A stretch of DNA of 37,382 nt from Gemmatimonadota bacterium (GTDB lineage: Bacteria; Gemmatimonadota; Gemmatimonadetes; Gemmatimonadales; GWC2-71-9), in assembly GCA_003222205.1 (NCBI GenBank), contig QHVC01000108.1, positions 1 to 37,382 of the forward strand, read 5' to 3'. Made by a program: the position numbers and the translations under genes. The notes under the pieces were generated by a model. That model did no database searches, was not told the DNA's origin, and saw only the letters and a program-made list of their open reading frames with translations. Shown here in pieces: positions 27,348 through 34,198 of the stretch (position 1 is its first letter; each line of letters starts with the position of its first letter).

Positions 27348-28515
27348 GACGTTCTTGCTGACCGACGAATTCCCGCCGGTGCAAACCGGGATCGCCCGCC
27401 TGATGGGGGAGATCGCGCGGCGCTACCCGAAAGGCGAGCTGCTGGTCTCCACGGGACAGCACCGCGACGCCTCGGAAACGGACGGCGCATACGCCACCGC
27501 CACGCTCGACCGGCTGCCGCTCTCGACGCGCGCGTTGCGCAACATCATCGGCCTGATGCTGTGGTCGCGGCGGGTCGCGAGTCTCGCCCGCCAGCACAAG
27601 CCGCGGTTCGCCTGGTGCGACTCGATCCGGCCCGCGGGCTACCCCGCCAAGTGGACGCACGAGCGCGTCGGCACGAAGTACGGCGTCCTCGTGCATGGCG
27701 GTGACCTCCTCAAGGAGCTGCACGGCGTCCATCACTCGCGGCGCGCGCGGCGCACGGCGCTGGCGCTGCTCGGCTCCGCGGTCTCCGTCGTCGCGAACAG
27801 CCAGTGGACGCGCGAGCAGGCGCAGAAGGTGCTGCGCGAGCTCGGCCTCGATCCGCTGGCGGAGCACGTGAAGGTGGTGCCGCTGGGGACCGACCCCGAG
27901 CAGTTCAAGCCCGGCCTCGACACCCGCGACGTGCGCGCCCGCTACCGCCTGAACGGCGACCTGTGGGCGGTGACGGTGGCGCGGCTCGAGCCCTACAAAG
28001 GCGTGGACACGGCGCTCCGCGCCGTCGCCGCCGCGCGCAACGGTGGTCGCGACCTGCACTACCTCGTGATCGGAGAAGGGAAGAAAGGAAAGGAGTACAA
28101 GAAACTCGCCCGGGAGCTCGGCATCGGCGATGCGGTCCGCTTCACCGGCAACGTGCCGGACCGGGACCTGCCCGCGCTCTACAACACCGCGCAGGTGTAC
28201 CTCGGCGTCTCGCGCCGCGCCGACGCCACGCGCGTCGAAGGCTTCGGCGTAGCGCTCGCCGAGGCGAGCGCCTGCGGCCTCCCGGTGATCGCCGGCCAGA
28301 GCGGCGGGCTCGCCGAGGCGGTCAAGGACGGCGACACCGGCTTCGTCGTGGAGCCGACCGACGTCGAGGCCGTGACCGTCGCCCTGCAGCGCCTCCTCGC
28401 CGATCAGCTGCTCGCCCGCCGCGTCGGCCAGGCGGCCCGCAAGTCGGTCGAGAGCTACTACAACTGGGATCGGGTGATTCGCGACCTGCGGGAAATAGAA
28501 TCTCAAATCGCCTGA
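27340..28515 (+). CDS. Glycosyltransferase family 4, first of two paralogs
   Basis: A 391-residue GT-B enzyme: TFLLTDEFPPVQTGIARLMGEIARRYP at the start, VARLEPYKGVDTALRAVAA, VIGEGKKGKEYKKLA, and the GT4 motif EGFGVALAEASACGLPVIAGQSGG. It is clearly paralogous to the next gene: both have the FPP..GIARxMGExARRYP start, the WxxAxxxPxGYPA segment, VVPLGTxPExFxPGLD and the ending SYYNWDRV / TYYNWDRV. The ATG lies 8 bases inside the preceding gene. Confidence 0.93.
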   Translation: MPKTFLLTDEFPPVQTGIARLMGEIARRYPKGELLVSTGQHRDASETDGAYATATLDRLPLSTRALRNIIGLMLWSRRVASLARQHKPRFAWCDSIRPAGYPAKWTHERVGTKYGVLVHGGDLLKELHGVHHSRRARRTALALLGSAVSVVANSQWTREQAQKVLRELGLDPLAEHVKVVPLGTDPEQFKPGLDTRDVRARYRLNGDLWAVTVARLEPYKGVDTALRAVAAARNGGRDLHYLVIGEGKKGKEYKKLARELGIGDAVRFTGNVPDRDLPALYNTAQVYLGVSRRADATRVEGFGVALAEASACGLPVIAGQSGGLAEAVKDGDTGFVVEPTDVEAVTVALQRLLADQLLARRVGQAARKSVESYYNWDRVIRDLREIESQIA

Positions 28516-28519
28516 TCAC

Positions 28520-28540
28520 GCATCCCGCATCCCCCATCCC
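28520..28540 (-). repeat. Heptamer array, GGGATGC family, between two GT4 paralogs
   Basis: Units GCATCCC, GCATCCC, CCATCCC on the + strand. It fills most of the 27-base gap, ending 2 bases before the TTG start of the next gene. Confidence 0.88.
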
Positions 28541-28542
28541 GT

Positions 28543-29736
28543 TTGAACCGAACCCTCCTTCTGGCTTTCAACTTCCCCCCCCTGGGCGGCGGCATCGCCC
28601 GTATGATGGGCGAGCTCGCGCGGCGCTACCCGCCGCAGTCGCTGGTCGTCTCCACGGGGCGCGCCCCGGACAGCGCCGCGAGCGACGCCCGCTACCCCCA
28701 GCCGGTGGATCGCGCCGGCATCCGCGCGACGCGCCTGCGCACCCTGAACGGGCTGGCGTTGTGGACGTGGCGCGCGGGTCAGCTCGCGCGCGAGTTCTCG
28801 CCGCGCTTCACGTGGTGCGCCGAGCTCAAGCCCGCCGGCTATCCGGCGCGCTGGCTGGCGTGGCGCCGTGGCATCCCCTACGGCGTAGTAGTCCACGGCA
28901 CGGAGCTGCTGCTGCTCGACGCCAAGATCCGCCGTAGCCGCTTCAAACGCTGGACGGGCGGCGCGCTGCTCGGGGGCGCCGCGGTCGTCGTCGCCAACAG
29001 CCGCTGGACGGGCGAGTTGGCGCGCTCCGTCTACGACCGCCTCGGCCGGCCCGACCTCGCGCGACGCGTCGAGGTCGTCCCGCTGGGGACCAGCCCCGAG
29101 CGCTTCCGGCCGGGCCTCGATCCCGGTCCTGCGCGCGCGGCGTACGGACTCGATGGCGGCCCGTGGCTGCTCACCGTCGCGCGGCTCGAGTGGCACAAGG
29201 GGATCGACACCGTCATCCGGGCGCTGCCCGCCGTCCGGGCGCGGCACCCGGACGTCCGCTACGCGGTGGCGGGGGTGGGTCCGCGGCGGCCCGAGCTGGA
29301 GCAGCTGGCCCGAGACGTGGGCGTCGCCGCCGCGGTGCGGTTCCTGGGGCCGGTGCCCGAGGACCAGCTGCCGGGGCTCTACAACGCGGCGAGCCTGTAT
29401 GTCGGGGCATCGCGGCGCTACGACCTGCTCGCCGAAGGGTTCGGGATCGCGCTCGTCGAGGCGTCGGCATCGGGGCTCGCGGTCGTCGGCGGCGACTCGG
29501 CCGGCGTCGCGGACGCGGTGCGCGACGGGGAGACGGGGATGCTGGTGGATCCGGAGGACGCGGCCGCGGTCGCGGCGGGGATCGTGCGGCTGCTCGGCGA
29601 CGACCAGCTGCGCGCGCGCCTCGGCGCGGCGGGGCGGCGCGCGGTCGAAACCTACTACAACTGGGACCGCGTGGCGCGCGACTTCATCCGGATCGACGCA
29701 GCGGTTCGACGGCCGGCGCCGCTGGCCGCGCGCTGA
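28543..29736 (+). CDS. Glycosyltransferase family 4, second of two paralogs
   Basis: A 397-residue GT-B enzyme with LLLAFNFPPLGGGIARMMGELARRYP, VARLEWHKGIDTVIRAL and EGFGIALVEASASGLAVVGGDSAG. A tandem duplicate of the gene before it by shared blocks and length. The start is uncertain: TTG at 28543 gives NRTLLLAFNFPP, the expected first strand, but the upstream bases are heptamer repeat with no ribosome site. The last 53 bases overlap the convergent patatin-ferredoxin gene. Confidence 0.9.
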   Translation: MNRTLLLAFNFPPLGGGIARMMGELARRYPPQSLVVSTGRAPDSAASDARYPQPVDRAGIRATRLRTLNGLALWTWRAGQLAREFSPRFTWCAELKPAGYPARWLAWRRGIPYGVVVHGTELLLLDAKIRRSRFKRWTGGALLGGAAVVVANSRWTGELARSVYDRLGRPDLARRVEVVPLGTSPERFRPGLDPGPARAAYGLDGGPWLLTVARLEWHKGIDTVIRALPAVRARHPDVRYAVAGVGPRRPELEQLARDVGVAAAVRFLGPVPEDQLPGLYNAASLYVGASRRYDLLAEGFGIALVEASASGLAVVGGDSAGVADAVRDGETGMLVDPEDAAAVAAGIVRLLGDDQLRARLGAAGRRAVETYYNWDRVARDFIRIDAAVRRPAPLAAR

Positions 29737-30769
29737 TCGCGTACGTCGGGCAGTTGCGGATGAACACGCCGCCGGTCGGACCCCATTCCTGGTCCGGCGT
29801 CGTCACCACGGCCTTCCCCTGCGCGTCCAGCACGAACATCCCCGGCGGGCCGAACACCAAACACGCGCCGCACCCGATGCAACGATCGCGCTCGACGCGC
29901 ACCACGACGCGCCGCCGCGGGAACACGCCCTCGTCCCCGGCTGCGGGCCACTCGGCCTCACGCTCCAGGGCCGCCTTCGTCGAGCGATAACCCTCCTCCA
30001 CCATTTCCCGCAGGTGGTCGAACGAGAACATGGAGATGTGCTCGACGCGCGGGTGCAGGTAGTAGACCGGCGGCAGGGTCCACGTGCGCAGCCGCACCTC
30101 GAGCTGCGTCTGCATCGCCAGCTCGGTGGCGCGCGCGAACACCGCCGCGAACCCGTCGTCCTGCGTGTCGGCGCGCAGCGCGCTGGACGCCGAAACGTCC
30201 ACGGCGAGGATCAACTCGGTGTCCAGGGCCCGGGCCGCGCCGAAGGGGAGGTTGTCCACCGTCGCGCCGTCGATGTAAAAGCGGCCGCGGATCTCGTGGG
30301 GTGGGAGGTAGCCCGGTAGCGCGCACGATGCCATCACGGCGTCGGCGACCTGCACCTCGTCCACGCCGGGCAGGCCCCAGAACACCTGCATCCCCGAGTT
30401 GATGTCCACGGTGTTCACCACGGTAGGCAGCATCAGGTCCTGGAAGGTGCCGTCGCCCACCAGGCTCTGGATCAGCGCCGCCAGCGGCTCGCGCCGGAAC
30501 AGGGCGGGGGAGCGCATCCGCTTGAACGCCATGTCGGCGTGGGCGACCACGAAGACGTCCTTGCGCCGCAGACTCACGGCGCGGTCGCGCAGCTCGGGGA
30601 TGCTGCGGCCGGCCGCCCACGCCGCGCCCACCAGCGCGCCCACGCTCGACGCCACGATCTGGGCCGGTCGCAGGCCGCGCTCCAGCAGCGCCTGCAGCAC
30701 GCCGATGTGCGCGAGGCCCTTCATCCCGCCGCCGCCCAGGACGAGCGTGTATCGGGTGCCCGGTTTCAT
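29684..30769 (-). CDS. Patatin-like phospholipase fused to a [4Fe-4S] ferredoxin domain
   Basis: A 361-residue protein. Residues about 5-200 form a patatin fold: oxyanion loop GGGGMKGLAHIG, nucleophile serine in VASSVGALVGAAW (the usual GxSxG reads ASSVG), and the catalytic Asp in FYIDGATVDNLPF. The C-terminal 75 residues carry a ferredoxin-like domain: CIGCGAC, then GMFVLDAQGKAVV and a last NCPTYAIS, four cysteines in the pattern of a single [4Fe-4S] cluster. No membrane segment is obvious. The ATG at 30769 is preceded by GTG; an extended frame to 30820 is possible but would use up the divergent gap. Confidence 0.88.
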   Translation of the reverse strand: MKPGTRYTLVLGGGGMKGLAHIGVLQALLERGLRPAQIVASSVGALVGAAWAAGRSIPELRDRAVSLRRKDVFVVAHADMAFKRMRSPALFRREPLAALIQSLVGDGTFQDLMLPTVVNTVDINSGMQVFWGLPGVDEVQVADAVMASCALPGYLPPHEIRGRFYIDGATVDNLPFGAARALDTELILAVDVSASSALRADTQDDGFAAVFARATELAMQTQLEVRLRTWTLPPVYYLHPRVEHISMFSFDHLREMVEEGYRSTKAALEREAEWPAAGDEGVFPRRRVVVRVERDRCIGCGACLVFGPPGMFVLDAQGKAVVTTPDQEWGPTGGVFIRNCPTYAISARPAAPAVEPLRRSG

Positions 30770-30782
30770 CACACGAGAGCGC

Positions 30783-30812
30783 TTGCCCGGAAGGTGAGTC
30801 CCCGGGTAACGT
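30783..30812 (+). promoter_or_regulatory. Sigma70-like promoter of the DppC-type permease gene
   Basis: TTGCCC at 30783-30788, 18-base spacer, TAACGT at 30807-30812, then 13 bases to the ATG. The -10 box repeats exactly the hexamer found before the lipoprotein gene. The leader would be only about six bases, too short for a ribosome-binding site. Confidence 0.45.
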
Positions 30813-30825
30813 AGTCGCATCCCCT

Positions 30826-31659
30826 ATGCATGCGCCACTGTTCTGGCGACGCCTCGCGCGCGACCGCTGGGCGATGGTCGGCCTGATCCTCGTGATCGCC
30901 CTGGTCGCCCTCGCCGCCGCCGCGCCGTGGCTGGCGCGCGGCGATCCGCTGCGCGGCGCGCTCGCTGACAGCGTGCACCCGCCGTCGCGCGCGTTCCTGT
31001 TCGGGACCGACGTGCAAGGGCGGGACGTGTTTGCGCGGGTACTGTTCGGCGCGCGGCTCTCCCTCTCGGTCGGCCTCGTCAGTCAGACGATCGCCTGCGC
31101 TCTGGGCCTGGCGCTGGGGCTTGTCGCCGGCTACGCCGGCCGCTGGGTGGACGCTGGCGTAATGCGCCTCGCGGACGTCACCCTCGCCTTCCCGTCGCTG
31201 CTGCTCCTGATCGCCATCGCCGCCGCCGTTCGTCCCTCGCTGCCGCTCGTCTTCGTGGTGATCGGCGTCGTCGGCTGGGCGGGGATGGCGCGGCTGGTCC
31301 GCGGCCAGGTGCTCGTGGTGCGCGCTCTCGAGTACGTGCAGGCGGCCCGCGCGCTCGGCGCCTCCGACGCGCGCATCATCGCCCGCCACCTCCTGCCGAA
31401 TGTCCTGGCGCCCGTCGTCGTGGCCGCGACGCTGGGCATCGGCGGCGCGATCATGGCGGAAGCGGCGCTGTCGTTCGTGGGGCTCGGGGCGCAGCCCCCG
31501 ACGCCCTCGTGGGGCGCGATGGTCGCTGACGGCCGCGATCTGCTGCGCGTGGCGCCGTGGGTCTCGCTGTTCCCCGGCGTGGCGATCGGGCTCACGGTGC
31601 TCGGCGTCAACCTCCTCGGGGACGGCCTTCGCGACGCCCTCGACGTGCGCGCGCGATGA
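30826..31659 (+). CDS. DppC/OppC-type ABC transporter permease
   Basis: A 277-residue inner-membrane permease of the peptide/nickel family. An N-terminal helix precedes FLFGTDVQGRDVFARVLFGARLSL, the mark of DppC-type subunits, and the EAA loop reads EYVQAARALGASDARIIARHLLPNV. About six membrane segments. The family normally works with a second permease, two ATPases and a binding protein; none is adjacent here, so its partners must lie elsewhere. Its stop overlaps the aminotransferase start as ATGA. Confidence 0.92.
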   Translation: MHAPLFWRRLARDRWAMVGLILVIALVALAAAAPWLARGDPLRGALADSVHPPSRAFLFGTDVQGRDVFARVLFGARLSLSVGLVSQTIACALGLALGLVAGYAGRWVDAGVMRLADVTLAFPSLLLLIAIAAAVRPSLPLVFVVIGVVGWAGMARLVRGQVLVVRALEYVQAARALGASDARIIARHLLPNVLAPVVVAATLGIGGAIMAEAALSFVGLGAQPPTPSWGAMVADGRDLLRVAPWVSLFPGVAIGLTVLGVNLLGDGLRDALDVRAR

Positions 31660-32843
31660 CCGACGTCCTGACCCACCCCGCCAAGGTCCGCGCCCTGCGC
31701 GAGGAGCTGAAGAGCCTGCGCGCCACGGAGTTCCCCTGGACCGCCGAGACCATCTACCTCAACAACGCCTCCATCGGCCCGATCCCCGAGCGCACGCGCC
31801 GCGCGCTCGACGAGTTCAACGCCAAGCGCACCGCGCCCCACCTGCTCCCCGACCGCGAGATCTTCGCGGGGCTCGCGGCGACGCGCGAAGTGCTGGCGCG
31901 GTTCATCGGCGCCGAGCCGTCGGAGATCGCGCTTGCCACCAACACGAGCTTCGGGCTCTCCATGGCGGCGCGCGCGTTGCCGCTCCAGCCCGGGGACATC
32001 GTCCTGCTCTCCGACAAGGAATTCCCGGCGAACGTGTACCCCTGGCTGCTGCTCGAGCGCCGGGGCATCACCGTGGAGCGCGCGCCCGTCGGCCCGCAGG
32101 GCTGGCCCGACGAGGACCGCCTGTGCGAGCGGCTCCGCGACCCGCGCGTGCGCGTGCTCGCCGTGTCGTTCGTCCAGTTCGCGAACGGCTACCGCGCCGA
32201 CCTGAAGCGCCTCGGCGCGGCCTGCCGCGTGCACGGCGCGTATCTCGTGGTGGACGGCATTCAGGGGATCGGCAACTCGGTCCTGGACGTGCGGGAGACG
32301 CCGGTGGACATCCTGGCGTGCGGCGGCCAGAAGTGGCTGCTGTCGCCGTGGGGGTCGGGGTTCGTCTACGTCCGCAAGGAGCTGATCGGGACGCTCGAGC
32401 CCGCCGTCACCGGCTGGATGGCGTTCGAAGGCACCGACGACTTCACCCGGCTCACCGAGTACAACCCGTCGTTCCGCGGGGACGCGCGCCGCTTCGAAAT
32501 GATCACGCTCCCCTACCAGGATTTCCACGGCATGCTGCATTCGCTGAACCTGCTGCTCGACATCGGCACCAAGAGCATCGCCGATGTGACGCGCTCCTTG
32601 CACGAGCCGCTGCTGCGCTGGGCGGACGACCGGGGGGTGCGCGTCGTGTCGCCGCGCGAGGAGCGCCATCGCTCGGCGATTCTCTGCATCGCGCCGCCCA
32701 AGCCGGTGGAGGCGTACCACGCCGTCAAACGCGCGCACGTCGTGTGCAGCCTGCGCGAGGGCGCGATCCGCCTGTCGCCCCACTGGTACAACACGGTGGA
32801 AGAGATGGAGAAGGTGGCGGACGTGTTAGACGGTTTGTCTTAG
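31656..32843 (+). CDS. Class V aminotransferase-fold PLP enzyme
   Basis: A 395-residue PLP enzyme of the isopenicillin-N-epimerase / cysteine-desulfurase-like class V group. The N-terminal TIYLNNASIGPIPERTRRAL is the usual opening; LVVDGIQGIGNSVLDV holds the PLP-contact Asp, and GGQKWLLSPWGSGF the Schiff-base lysine. There is no obvious desulfurase cysteine loop. The overlap with a peptide-type permease suggests, but does not show, that an imported amino compound is the substrate. Confidence 0.88.
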   Translation: MTDVLTHPAKVRALREELKSLRATEFPWTAETIYLNNASIGPIPERTRRALDEFNAKRTAPHLLPDREIFAGLAATREVLARFIGAEPSEIALATNTSFGLSMAARALPLQPGDIVLLSDKEFPANVYPWLLLERRGITVERAPVGPQGWPDEDRLCERLRDPRVRVLAVSFVQFANGYRADLKRLGAACRVHGAYLVVDGIQGIGNSVLDVRETPVDILACGGQKWLLSPWGSGFVYVRKELIGTLEPAVTGWMAFEGTDDFTRLTEYNPSFRGDARRFEMITLPYQDFHGMLHSLNLLLDIGTKSIADVTRSLHEPLLRWADDRGVRVVSPREERHRSAILCIAPPKPVEAYHAVKRAHVVCSLREGAIRLSPHWYNTVEEMEKVADVLDGLS

Positions 32844-32867
32844 CGGGATGGACCCGATCCGGGTGGG
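32844..32867. terminator. Short hairpin between convergent genes, possible terminator
   Basis: ACCCG (32852-32856), loop ATC, CGGGT (32860-32864). The stem is short and there is no T-run, so this is a weak candidate for a two-way terminator between the aminotransferase and tyrS. Confidence 0.25.
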
Positions 32868-34127
32868 TCACGAGCGACGCAGCAGCGCGTACTCCTTCTT
32901 CCCCTTGCGAAGCAGCAGGTGACCGTCGGCGAGCCAGTCGCTCGGGTCGATGCGTTTGTCGACTGCTGTGATTCGCTGCTGATTCACGTAGACGCCGCCC
33001 TGATCGATCGCCCGGCGGGCCTCGCCCTTCGACGTCGCCAGCCCGGCGTGCACCACTGCGTCGATGAGCGTGAGCGCGTCGTTGTTGGAGACGCTGGCAG
33101 TAGGGATCTCCTGCGCGAGTGTGGCAAAGACGCTGCCACTGGCATTCCGCGGATCGAAATCGCCGAACAGAATCTCCGATGCGACCATCGCGTTGCGCGC
33201 GGCTTCTCCGTGCACCCGCTCGGTCACGTCCCGGGCGAGCTCGCGCTGGGCGGTCCGGGCTCCCGGATTCTTCTTCTGCTCGGACAGGAGCTGCTTGATC
33301 TCCTCCCGCGGCTTGAGCGTGAATAGCTTCAGGTAGCTCTCGACGTCTCGGTCATCCACGTTCACCCAGAACTGATAGAACCTGTACGGCGACGTGAGCG
33401 CGGGATCGAGGTAGATCGCGGCGCCGGCGTCCGACTTGCCGAACTTGGCGCCGGCCGCCGTCGTCACCAGCGGCGCGACGAGGCCGTGCGCCTCGCCGTT
33501 CTCGAGGCGGCGGATCAGGTCGACCCCTGCCGTGATGTTCCCCCACTGGTCGCTGCCGCCCACCTGGAGGGTGCACCGCTCCTTGCGATACAGGTGCAGG
33601 TAGTCGTACGCCTGGAGCAACATGTAGCTGAACTCGGTGTATGACAGGCCGCCTTCGAGGCGCGCCTGCACCGACTCTTTCTGCAGCATCACGTTGACGG
33701 TGAAGTGCTTGCCGATGTCGCGCAGGAAATCCACCAGCTTCTGCGGCACCAGCCACTTCGCGTTGTCGACGAGCAGGGCCGCCGCGGGCCCAGGGTCGAA
33801 GTCGAGGAACTGCGCCATCTGATCGCGCATGCGTTGCACGTGCTCGGTGATCTGCTGCGGCGTGAGCAGCGGGCGCTCGGCGCGCTTCCCCGACGGGTCG
33901 CCGATCAGGCCGGTGCCGCCGCCCATGACCGCGATGGGCCGGTGACCGGCGCGCTGCAGCTGCAGCAGCAGCATGATGGGCATCAAGTTGCCGAGCTGCA
34001 GGCTGGGCGCGGTCGGGTCGAACCCGCAGTACGCGCTCACCGGCCCCTTGGCGAGGTGCGCTTTGAGGCCGGGCGTGGCGTGATGCACGAAGCCCCGCCA
34101 CTCCAATTCGGCGAAGAGGTCGGTCAT
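32868..34127 (-). CDS. tyrS: Tyrosyl-tRNA synthetase with an altered HIGH motif
   Basis: A 419-residue class I synthetase. The Rossmann domain has YCGFDPTAPS, the ALVGG-type MGGGTGLIGDPSGK, YTEFSYMLLQAYDYLHL and QVGGSDQWGNITAG; KMSKS appears as KFGKS. The C-terminal S4 domain (ATSKGEARRAIDQGGVYVNQ) binds tRNA. The HIGH motif reads QLGN: the first His is Gln (CAG, read directly) and the last is Asn. Asn at the last place is known in Bacillus enzymes; Gln at the first is unusual. A strong promoter lies 8 bases before the ATG. Confidence 0.97.
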   Translation of the reverse strand: MTDLFAELEWRGFVHHATPGLKAHLAKGPVSAYCGFDPTAPSLQLGNLMPIMLLLQLQRAGHRPIAVMGGGTGLIGDPSGKRAERPLLTPQQITEHVQRMRDQMAQFLDFDPGPAAALLVDNAKWLVPQKLVDFLRDIGKHFTVNVMLQKESVQARLEGGLSYTEFSYMLLQAYDYLHLYRKERCTLQVGGSDQWGNITAGVDLIRRLENGEAHGLVAPLVTTAAGAKFGKSDAGAAIYLDPALTSPYRFYQFWVNVDDRDVESYLKLFTLKPREEIKQLLSEQKKNPGARTAQRELARDVTERVHGEAARNAMVASEILFGDFDPRNASGSVFATLAQEIPTASVSNNDALTLIDAVVHAGLATSKGEARRAIDQGGVYVNQQRITAVDKRIDPSDWLADGHLLLRKGKKEYALLRRS

Positions 34128-34135
34128 GGCAGCGA

Positions 34136-34164
34136 ATCGTACGAAGGGCCCCGAACGCTGGCAA
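34136..34164 (-). promoter_or_regulatory. Sigma70-like promoter of tyrS
   Basis: On the minus strand TTGCCA (34159-34164), 17-base spacer, TACGAT (34136-34141), then 8 bases to the tyrS ATG. A transcript from here would begin at or next to the start codon. No tyrosine T-box leader is possible in so short a space. Confidence 0.5.
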
Positions 34165-34198
34165 GCGCGGGGACCCGTGACTAGGTTGTAAACGACTG

